Origin: Acidobacteriota bacterium
Lineage (GTDB): Bacteria > Acidobacteriota > Terriglobia > Terriglobales > Acidobacteriaceae
Assembly (NCBI GenBank): GCA_019244045.1
Contig: JAFATF010000578.1
Coordinates: 1-64,000 of the forward strand
Length of the DNA: 64,000 nucleotides
Reading direction: 5' to 3'
Under the pieces are notes generated by a model, which saw nothing but the letters and a program-made list of their open reading frames with translations, was not told where the DNA came from and did no database searches. Below, in pieces: positions 46,401 through 53,179 of the stretch; within the stretch, counting starts at the first letter, position 1, and each line of letters opens with the position of its first letter. A program made the translations under genes and the position numbers.

Positions 46401-47104
46401 TCAGCGTCGAGGGTGCGTATACCCTTGCGAAATCAACCGACGATTCTTCCTCTGGCCGCAATGCCTGGATCAACGGATTGGCCTTTGACAATCCTCAAGA
46501 ACTCGACAATCCGCGGGCCGAGCACTCGATCAGCGCCAATGATGCGACCCACCGCCTGGCCATGGCCATCGTTGCCGAGCTTCCCCTCGGCCGGGGACGG
46601 CTCTGGGGCAACGGCATGAACCGTTTCCTCGATGCTGTGGTGGGAGGTTGGACGATCGCAAACAATTTAACGTTGCAGAGCGGAACACCCATCGACATAG
46701 GAATGTCACTGCCGACTCTAGACGACGGTAATCAACGTCCCAACGTGATTTGCAATCCGTCCTCCGGCGTGGGTGCCCACCGGTCGGCTCTGACCGGTCA
46801 GAGCATGTTTAACTCAAACTGTTTCGCTAATCCCGGCTACGAGCAACCAGGCAACGCCCCACGATTCTTCTCGAATCTGAGGAGCGATGGCATTCACAAT
46901 ACGGACCTTGCCTTTTCCAAGAGCTTTGTGCCGCGCGAGGGCATGCGGCTAGAGGTCCGCGCTGACTTTTTCAATTTCCTCAACACGCCGCGCTTTCAGA
47001 TACCTGACAACTTCTGGGGGGATTCCACATTTGGGCAGGTCTCGGCGACGCTGCCCAACAGCACGCCTCGGCATGGGCAGTTTGGTCTGCGCTTTGAATT
47101 CTAA
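43487..47104 (+). CDS. Oar-type TonB-dependent receptor (plus arm of the sugar locus)
   Basis: 1205 residues from the ATG at 43487, which has AGGAGG 4 bases upstream; an in-frame TTG at 43442 is less likely. Signal peptide to about 32 (SGRHGFAQ), carboxypeptidase-regulatory domain (about 35-125: IRGTIADASGAVVPNVNITL, YILRALRPSNYVLRV), plug with EIPLPNRNYFGLVFLNAGV and barrel ending FGLRFEF. Same architecture as the other long receptors but clearly different in sequence, so it is not a recent duplicate. It heads a plus-strand series of exported and cytoplasmic carbohydrate proteins. Confidence 0.9.
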   Translation: MQAVGAWRGRGALLLASVACLLLSGRHGFAQASYQAQIRGTIADASGAVVPNVNITLIEVATNVARTTKTDNSGLYILRALRPSNYVLRVQAPGFQTIEQKGIVLQVDQQTTLNYTLRPATASTKVEVTEAAPLLDTESAALGTDVSNEYVKEIPLPNRNYFGLVFLNAGVSETSGSGITDNYPSGTNFVSNGQRNATAEVRLDGALLSAPEQGEGGNSNVYYEPSVEAVQEFKVQNNSFSAEFGNNGGTVVNLALKSGTNNFHGSAWWFGQRTFLDANDFFSNQAGLPRPDHTRNQYGFSLGGPIRKNKTFFFLDMERMLERLPVNIVATVPTAAQRNGDFSHTLITDPNTGNLVPDAIFNPHQVSFDPTTGNSVRAAFATPNVVPQSMWDPVGHNILNLYPLPNQPGNADGTNNFRTNTDTFNKYLQFDIKLDEQVSNSTHLSGRYSHQHMSNTAPTVFGDGDTWSDGFNYITSVNNGGLQFDWTLKPTLLLTTRFAVDRVYAPGFTTYPQASSVGFPSSLDNANPGIKRMPAILVDSPWTSIFDQCCVDTRFAHSLYTYSASLAWAKGKHNIKFGGEQRLFYNNFQQPSYPTGYFHFAQTVTEQVIDAFNPDQGNPFADILLGIGDYGGISIYPAVADKSKETGFYVQDDWKLTPKLTLNLGLRYEWSTPYTERFNRLEFSNFTGNSGMTLDLSGGDPALQALGLGQKQLIGTTLFPSSASRTIPIDRNNFGPRLGIAYAITPNMVLRGGAGIYYGMNVATNYQYPGSAFRKDGVVYFTKDNFQTQYASLSNPFPAGLPAPQGERYGPLAMWGFANGNDLGTQTDRNAEVYQWSLGVQRLLPGNFVVAADYSANRSTHLPWGGAGGLSGVTTRNRNFIPSWLRRQFNTQNLYTLLQSPVTNPFQPLFSGANAIFNEPDSRYNDAQIPLINLLRPYPQFDGPFEGLPLLVAESFYNALQVRFEKRASKYISVEGAYTLAKSTDDSSSGRNAWINGLAFDNPQELDNPRAEHSISANDATHRLAMAIVAELPLGRGRLWGNGMNRFLDAVVGGWTIANNLTLQSGTPIDIGMSLPTLDDGNQRPNVICNPSSGVGAHRSALTGQSMFNSNCFANPGYEQPGNAPRFFSNLRSDGIHNTDLAFSKSFVPREGMRLEVRADFFNFLNTPRFQIPDNFWGDSTFGQVSATLPNSTPRHGQFGLRFEF

Positions 47105-47321
47105 CCTGCGCGACCCGAGAGGCAGCTCTGATGCGGAAGCGGGCGAGACTTGTGGTCCTGGGTATCGCATTAGGGGGTAGCCGGCTGTCTTCGAGTCGTC
47201 AAACCTGAAGCTTCGATTGTGTCGCGATTGGGCCTCTCCCGGCCTTCCCATAAAGCGAAGTTTCGTGTGTTGACTTTGCAAATGAATTGGGCAAATCCGT
47301 AAACGCACGCGGAGCCTGGAA

Positions 47322-49247
47322 ATGAAGAGAATAACTTTGCTCGCGAGCCCGCTGATTTTCGGCTTTGCTCTGTTCTCGACTGCTCCGAGGACTGCTGCCC
47401 AGCAGGACTGGAGCAATTACGTTCGCATCGGTGCATACGGGCTGCGGGTCGACAATACCGACCGAATCATTGCCGACGCTCAGCAAACGCACGTATTTGG
47501 AATCGAAATCGATAATGATATTCCTGGTCGCTACGAAAGCTTTGTCCATCCCGAAGAAAAGTTGAAAGCCATTCAACTCCTGGCCGCCAAAGCTCACGCC
47601 ATCGGGAATCATGCCTTCGTCTACATTGCCGGTACGGAATGCATTACCGCGAATCGGGACCAAACTCCGCACACCGTAGCCAAGGAGCATCCCGACTGGC
47701 TGCAGCGTAAAATCACCGGCGAGCCGGCCATTTTCGGGGGCGGAACCGCCTTTTGGATTGCCAAGGGGGATGAGGACGTGTGGATCAGCCCCTATGCACC
47801 CGAATGGCGCAAGATCTACATGCAGCGCGTGCGCCAGATTGCTGGAACCGGCATCGACGGGATCTATATTGATATTCCGTACTGGATGACGCACTTTGAG
47901 GGCTGGGAAGACAGCTGGGCCAGCTTCGACGCCTACACCGTGGCGGCTTTTAAAGCTCACAGCGGACTCGACGCCAAGAAGGAGGTGAAAATCGGCGACT
48001 TCTCTGATCCTCATTTTCGCCGTTGGGTAAGCTTCCGTATCGATACCATTACCGACTTCTTGCGCGAAATCAGCAGCAACGCCAAGTCGGTAAACCCGCA
48101 GATCAAGATCATTCCCGAAATATATCCCGGCATAGAAGAAGAAGCGGTGCGCGTTGGATCTGATGTGTACAGTCTCTACCCCGTGGTGGACGCCGTCGCC
48201 CATGAGTACGAATTTGGCAGTGGAGATCATATGGCGTCCTCGCGCAGCCCGCTGAACTGGTTTAACTACCAGGTTGGCATGCACAGCTTCCGCGCATTCG
48301 CCGAAGGCAAAGCTACATGGATCCTCAATTACTCCTGGGATGGGGACAAAAATGTGGACCGGCGGGAAGCCATGATGAATCTGGCGATGTCGGAGATCAT
48401 GACCGGGTCAAACTTCTGGGATGCTCCCGGGCATTCCATGGCGGGATCGAACGATCCGTCCACCCGAACAAAAATCTTCTCCTGGATTCACGAGCATGAG
48501 CGCACCTTTTATTTACCGCGCAAGCCCATCCGTCCCATCGGGGTTTATTTTTCTCCGCAGACCCGCAATTTTTATGCTGCCGATTTCATAGGCTCATATC
48601 GCGGAATTCTGATTCTTTTGATGCAAGAACACCTGGAATTTCAGGTGGTCACGCCCCATACCCTGTATCAATTCAACGGCACGACATTGGTTCTGCCTGA
48701 CGTACGCATCTTGAGTGCTGAAGAGAACAATTGGCTGGCGCATTATGCCAATGGCAGGAACCGACTGATTATCACCGGCACGGACGCCACGCAGGTTGGC
48801 GATAAAGTGAACGTAACGCGCTTCCCGCAGTGTCCAGGGAAAGCTTACATGGAGGCCCTGCACGCCGATTTTGAACATACCGCCCCCGAACAACAACAAC
48901 AGTTCTTAAAGGCTCTTCCATCTGATTCCGATATTCTGGTCACAGCGGGACCGCACGTTGCCAGCTCCATAGCTCTGGTCGACGCAGTTCCCCATGTTTT
49001 CTTCGCGAATTTTGCCGGACTAAAGGGTGGAGTGAATCCCGTCCAAACTCCACAACAGGACGTGCAGGTATCCCTTCGAACCGCGCCCAGCAGTTCAGGA
49101 TACTTCCTGCCTTTTCTGGGACAAATCGAAGAACTGCACGGCAACCAGGCAAATGGAAGGATATCGTTTCGCTTGCCACCCATTCAGAAAGGCGCTGTGT
49201 TCTGGTACGGAAGAGATTCTGCGCGCCGCGAGCCGAGTGGAAACTAG
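47322..49247 (+). CDS. Exported TIM-barrel glycosidase-like protein of unassigned family
   Basis: 641 residues with a signal peptide (1-27, ending APRTAAQ). I do not recognise a named family. The N-terminal 400 residues look like a TIM barrel: GIDGIYIDIPYWMTHF resembles the strand-4 region of GH42-like, GHL and alpha-amylase-like proteins, with an Asp in the acid position, and IPEIYPGIEEEAV could hold a later acidic residue. The C-terminal 200 residues contain LLMQEHLEFQVVTP, LVLPDVRILSAEENN and NRLIITGTDAT, the pattern of the amidotransferase-like beta-galactosidase trimerisation domain. So a GH42-like architecture is plausible, but catalytic residues cannot be assigned. It follows the receptor after 217 bases and probably acts on the same glycan. 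Confidence 0.7.
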   Translation: MKRITLLASPLIFGFALFSTAPRTAAQQDWSNYVRIGAYGLRVDNTDRIIADAQQTHVFGIEIDNDIPGRYESFVHPEEKLKAIQLLAAKAHAIGNHAFVYIAGTECITANRDQTPHTVAKEHPDWLQRKITGEPAIFGGGTAFWIAKGDEDVWISPYAPEWRKIYMQRVRQIAGTGIDGIYIDIPYWMTHFEGWEDSWASFDAYTVAAFKAHSGLDAKKEVKIGDFSDPHFRRWVSFRIDTITDFLREISSNAKSVNPQIKIIPEIYPGIEEEAVRVGSDVYSLYPVVDAVAHEYEFGSGDHMASSRSPLNWFNYQVGMHSFRAFAEGKATWILNYSWDGDKNVDRREAMMNLAMSEIMTGSNFWDAPGHSMAGSNDPSTRTKIFSWIHEHERTFYLPRKPIRPIGVYFSPQTRNFYAADFIGSYRGILILLMQEHLEFQVVTPHTLYQFNGTTLVLPDVRILSAEENNWLAHYANGRNRLIITGTDATQVGDKVNVTRFPQCPGKAYMEALHADFEHTAPEQQQQFLKALPSDSDILVTAGPHVASSIALVDAVPHVFFANFAGLKGGVNPVQTPQQDVQVSLRTAPSSSGYFLPFLGQIEELHGNQANGRISFRLPPIQKGAVFWYGRDSARREPSGN

Positions 49248-49374
49248 ACTTGTCTCAGTCGCAAGCGACTGCTTGCACTGGTGCTATGTCCAAAGGACGG
49301 TGTCGCATGACTGCTTCATGCCCGTTTTGCCACCGCGCCCTGCCAGCTAAGTGGCTGGCCCCCAGGAGGGTTCA

Positions 49375-50787
49375 ATGAGGAAGGTTTGCCTCGCGCTCAT
49401 CCTATTGGGCAGTGGCCTCTGCCAGGCCCAGCGCGACACCGTGATCGTGCGTCCAGCGCCCATCGATGACGTTCTAACAAACCCGGGAATGGGAATCGAG
49501 ACCTTCCAGCGGTTCAACGGGCAAGCGACCAATCCCCCACTGGAATGGTCTGAAGTTGGACCAGTCACCAAGCTTGCGCAGGCCACAACCAAGCCTGATT
49601 TTCCTGATACGACGATTGCCTATCTGCGCTGGTACTGGAATGCGCTCGAACCGCAGCAGGGAAGATTCCGCTGGGACATCATCGATCTCGCGCTCGCAGA
49701 GGCGCGGGCGCACGCCCAGACGCTGGCCATCCGGCTCATGCCCTATTCCAACAAGGATCCCTTGCCCGAATGGTACCAAAGATCCGGGGCGCGGCGGGCC
49801 AATAAGCCAAGCGACAAAGACGGCGCTATCTGGCAGCCTGATTTCGCCGATCCGCTCTATCTCAAGTACTGGGGCGAGGTGGTGGCCGAGGCGGGAAAGC
49901 GTTATGACGGAAATCCCTATCTCGACAGCGTTGATATATCCTCGGTGGGCTATTGGGGTGAAGGCTGGAGTCCATACATGCCGGCCTTTTCCGTGCAAAA
50001 GGCCATGATCGACATCTGGTTCGATGCTTTTCCCCATACCACGCTGTTGATGAACTTCGATGAACAGCAGGCCCTTACTTATGGAACCAGCCGAGGCGCA
50101 GGCTGGCGATTGGACTGTCTAGGAGATTTGCGAGTGAAATCGAATGATCCCTACTTTGAACCGGAGATGTTGGATGTCTATCCGCAGCAGGTAGTACGGG
50201 CCGGCATTCAAGACGTATGGCAACGGCGGCCGGTATCTTTAGAGGTGTGTGGCACGGTTTCCGAATGGCAGAGAGATCACTTCGATGTGAATTACATTTT
50301 GGAACAAGCCCTGCGTTGGCATGTAACCTCAGTGAATCTAAAATCGTCTCCTATCCCTGATGACTGGAAGCCCGAGTTCGAGAACTTTCAGAAGAAGTTG
50401 GGGTACCGCTTCTTGCTGCGCCGATTGGAATATGCCAAAGCCGCGGTGCCCGGTTCCATGATGCCCATACACATGTGGTGGCTGAATGCCGGTGTCGCTC
50501 CTGCCTACATGAATTATCCTCTGGCGATCGAGTTGCGCTCGGCAAACGACAGCGCCGTAATCAACCTCCCGGTGGACGTGAGAAAGTGGCTTCCGGGCGA
50601 CGCTGTCTTTGATGGCAGTGTTTACGTTCCGGAGACTCTGTCGGTCGGGGTGTACACCTTGCGCGTTGCCATGCTCGACCCGAGGAGCGGCAAACCGGCC
50701 GTGCGTTTCGCTATTACCGGACGAGATTCCGATGGCTGGTACAACGAAGGGCAAATTCGCGTCACTTCCCTCGACCACGGGGACTAA
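49375..50787 (+). CDS. Exported DUF4832-type protein with glycosidase-like barrel
   Basis: 470 residues from the ATG at 49375 with AGGAGGG 4 bases upstream. Signal peptide 1-19 (LGSGLCQAQ). The barrel-like N-terminal part has FPDTTIAYLRWYWNALEPQQ, a GH-A-like strand with the (N/E)-xEP(x)xG shape, and SVGYWGEGW, a GYWGE element where an acid/base Glu could sit. The end (about 370-465) with MNYPLAIELRSANDSAVINL and GVYTLRVAMLDPRSG matches the beta-sandwich of DUF4832 proteins. These occur in polysaccharide-degradation loci and are thought to be glycosidases, but no reaction is established that I know of. It is 26 bases from the following Gfo/Idh/MocA gene, in one operon. Confidence 0.75.
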   Translation: MRKVCLALILLGSGLCQAQRDTVIVRPAPIDDVLTNPGMGIETFQRFNGQATNPPLEWSEVGPVTKLAQATTKPDFPDTTIAYLRWYWNALEPQQGRFRWDIIDLALAEARAHAQTLAIRLMPYSNKDPLPEWYQRSGARRANKPSDKDGAIWQPDFADPLYLKYWGEVVAEAGKRYDGNPYLDSVDISSVGYWGEGWSPYMPAFSVQKAMIDIWFDAFPHTTLLMNFDEQQALTYGTSRGAGWRLDCLGDLRVKSNDPYFEPEMLDVYPQQVVRAGIQDVWQRRPVSLEVCGTVSEWQRDHFDVNYILEQALRWHVTSVNLKSSPIPDDWKPEFENFQKKLGYRFLLRRLEYAKAAVPGSMMPIHMWWLNAGVAPAYMNYPLAIELRSANDSAVINLPVDVRKWLPGDAVFDGSVYVPETLSVGVYTLRVAMLDPRSGKPAVRFAITGRDSDGWYNEGQIRVTSLDHGD

Positions 50788-50813
50788 TTCAGCGCTCGCC
50801 ATAGGAGGTGGAA

Positions 50814-52232
50814 ATGAATCGGAGAGCCTTCATGCAACAGGCTGGGGCATCTCTGCTAGCGGCTTCGGTTGTTAAGGGCACCGCGCGTTCTTATGGGCGC
50901 ATTCTGGGTGCGAACGATCGCATCGTTCTTGCCCAACTTGGTTGCGGTCAGCGAAGTTCTGGTCACGTGCATATGGCGCAGCTCGTGTCCAAGCAGGTTC
51001 CTCTCGAAGTGGCGGCTGTGTGCGATCTGTGGAGCGTGGCCCGCGTACAGCGTGCCGCGCAAGTGCGCAAGGCGTTCCAATTGGAGCCGAAGCAATACCA
51101 GTATTCGGAACAGATGCTGGCTAATAAAGACATCGACGGCATAATGATTGCGACCGGTGATTTTCAACATGCCAAGCTTTGCAGCGAGGTGGTTCGCGCC
51201 GGTAAGGACTGCTATGTCGAGAAACCGTTCGCGAACGATCTGAATGAGGCCAAGGAAGCCCGTGACGCAGTTAAACAATCGAAGCAGGTGGTTCAAATGG
51301 GCACGCAGCACCGCAGCGAACCTTATCCGCTGGCGGTGCGCGCCATCATTGCTTCGGGGCGAATCGGAAAGATTGTGCACATCGAGCAGGAATGGAACGT
51401 CAATGAGGAACGCTGGCGCTTTGTGCCTGACGATGTTGGCATTTCCCGCGAAATGCTGATGGACAGGAAGATGGAGTGGAAACGCTGGATGACAGAGCGG
51501 AAATCGAAGTTGCGTGAGCAGGACACGGATTGGAAAAGGTGGTTGCTTGGCAGACCCTACCGTCCCTTTGACCCGCACGTTTATCTGGAGTTTCGCCTTT
51601 ATAAGGACTTCTCTTCCGGTATTTTCGATCAGTGGCTCAGCCACGGATGCGATCTTGTCCATTTCTGGACTGACCAGGCTTATCCGCAAACCGTCGTAGC
51701 AAGTGGCGGTGTTTTCGCGTGGCAGGATGGCCGCGAAAATCCAGACACCTGCACTGCGGTGATGACCTATCCCAAAGGCTTTCTATATACGTACAAGACG
51801 ACCTTCGGTAACAGCTATCGCAGCTTCTCAAGAATTCAAGGAAGAGACGGAACGATCGAGAACTATGGAGGCGAGGGCGCATCGCTCTTCGTCGTCTCCC
51901 GGGAAGGTGGCAGGCAGGAGATTGAGCCGGGCGATGATGGTCCGGTCTATGGCTCTGTTCCGCTGGTTGTACCGGCTCAGGAGCAGTCCGAGACCGTGCA
52001 TGTTCCTAATGCGCCGGCACCCAACTCGGTTGGCCCGGATGACGACAGCATACGTCACATGATGAACTGGGTCGAGGCAATGCGAGATCGAAAGCCGCCC
52101 AACGCCACGGTGGATCATGGTTTTTCCCACTCTGTAGTGTGCATCATGGCTACGCAGGCGTATTGGTCTGGCAAGAAGCAGTATTGGCATGCTGCCAGCG
52201 AAACAATTCAGGACCATGCGCCGGAGTCGTAA
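50814..52232 (+). CDS. Tat-exported Gfo/Idh/MocA-family oxidoreductase
   Basis: 472 residues from the ATG at 50814 (AGGAGG at 50803-50808). A twin-arginine signal opens the protein (MNRRAFMQQAGASLLAASV). The NAD(P)-binding fold follows (about 35-160): IVLAQLGCGQRSSGHVH as the GxGxxG region, VAAVCDLWS, and the family's DCYVEKPFAND, which carries the catalytic lysine. The larger C-terminal half includes DQWLSHGCDLVHFW, where the His/Asp pair of the active site lies. Tat-exported members with a bound nicotinamide cofactor are known, such as glucose-fructose oxidoreductase and glycosidases of family GH109. It could therefore be an NAD-dependent glycosidase or a sugar oxidoreductase in the periplasm. 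Confidence 0.88.
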   Translation: MNRRAFMQQAGASLLAASVVKGTARSYGRILGANDRIVLAQLGCGQRSSGHVHMAQLVSKQVPLEVAAVCDLWSVARVQRAAQVRKAFQLEPKQYQYSEQMLANKDIDGIMIATGDFQHAKLCSEVVRAGKDCYVEKPFANDLNEAKEARDAVKQSKQVVQMGTQHRSEPYPLAVRAIIASGRIGKIVHIEQEWNVNEERWRFVPDDVGISREMLMDRKMEWKRWMTERKSKLREQDTDWKRWLLGRPYRPFDPHVYLEFRLYKDFSSGIFDQWLSHGCDLVHFWTDQAYPQTVVASGGVFAWQDGRENPDTCTAVMTYPKGFLYTYKTTFGNSYRSFSRIQGRDGTIENYGGEGASLFVVSREGGRQEIEPGDDGPVYGSVPLVVPAQEQSETVHVPNAPAPNSVGPDDDSIRHMMNWVEAMRDRKPPNATVDHGFSHSVVCIMATQAYWSGKKQYWHAASETIQDHAPES

Positions 52233-52393
52233 TTGCCGCGTGCGTAAGCTTGCGGACTGAAGCTTGCTGGGCGGGTATCTTCGACGAACCTGGCTACAAA
52301 CAAGAGGAGCATCCCGGCCCCGACTGCCATGTTTAACGACGGACTGCATGCGCCCTTGCGGCTCCTTGCTGAATTGAAGCTCGAGGTGAAAAC

Positions 52394-53146
52394 GTGGAAT
52401 TAATCGTCTGTCCTGACAAATATTCCCTGGCTCGATCAGCAGCCGAGCAATCCGCGGGCATCATCCGGCAAGCTATCGCTGAAAGGGGTGGCGCACGCAT
52501 CGTTGCCGCCACCGGTGCATCACAATTTGAGTTCCTCGATGAGCTTACCAGGGCCGCAAGTATTGCATGGAACAAGGTGGAGATGTTTCACCTTGACGAG
52601 TATCTGGGTATGCCGCCTACGCACCCGGCGAGTTTCAGAAGGTACCTGCGTGAACGGCTAATAGACAGGGTGGGTATAACCCGCGCTCATTTACTTGATG
52701 GCCAAGGCGAACCTGGCGAAGTGATCGCGCACATGACGAAGGAGATTCGAAAGGCTCTTATTGATGTTGCCTTTGTCGGCATCGGCGAGAATGGTCATTT
52801 GGCGTTTAATGATCCGCCCGCCGATTTCGCGAGCGACGAGGCCTACAAGGTAGTCGACTTGGACGAACCCTGTCGGCGCCAGCAGCTGGGCGAAGGCTGG
52901 TTCAAGAGTCTCGAAGAAGTGCCGCAACGAGCGCTGTCCATGACTGTGCGCCAGGTGCTGAGGGCCAAGCAGATAATTGCGGTCGTTCCGGACACCCGCA
53001 AGGCGCAGGCAGTCGCAATGTGTTTCAGCGGTGAGATAACTCCGATGGCGCCTTCCTCTATTCTGCGCACCCATGCCAAAGCCTACGTGTACTTGGATAG
53101 AGATTCGGCAGCCTTGCTTAAACAGGAAGTATCGACTCGCGCCTGA
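52394..53146 (+). CDS. NagB-family glucosamine-6-phosphate deaminase/isomerase-like enzyme
   Basis: 250 residues from a GTG at 52394 with GAGGTG 4 bases upstream. The NagB fold is clear: [17 protein letters not shown] (phosphate loop), [19 protein letters not shown], and [19 protein letters not shown]. Compared with E. coli NagB, the general base Asp72 is kept (LDEY) and His143 is kept (NGH), but Asp141 reads Asn and Glu148 reads Asp. The [11 protein letters not shown] form belongs, as far as I recall, to a separate NagB-like subgroup, so the exact substrate is uncertain. It lies between the exported oxidoreductase gene and the BNR propeller gene (33 bases away). With the SIS protein of the other arm it points to amino-sugar phosphates as intermediates. 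I avoid a gene symbol because of the altered residues. Confidence 0.82.
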   Translation: MELIVCPDKYSLARSAAEQSAGIIRQAIAERGGARIVAATGASQFEFLDELTRAASIAWNKVEMFHLDEYLGMPPTHPASFRRYLRERLIDRVGITRAHLLDGQGEPGEVIAHMTKEIRKALIDVAFVGIGENGHLAFNDPPADFASDEAYKVVDLDEPCRRQQLGEGWFKSLEEVPQRALSMTVRQVLRAKQIIAVVPDTRKAQAVAMCFSGEITPMAPSSILRTHAKAYVYLDRDSAALLKQEVSTRA

Positions 53147-53179
53147 AACGACATAAGGAGAGCGCAGAGAGCACAATCA

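Noticed and set aside
38201-47104. Possible SusD-like partner or sigma/anti-sigma pair for the receptors
   Set aside because: All frames between and around the receptors were considered. None has a SusD-type lipoprotein, FecI or FecR pattern.
47199-48284. Long minus-strand frame of 361 codons
   Set aside because: It is antisense to the exported barrel protein, which has a signal peptide and coherent motifs; the minus frame has no recognisable domain.
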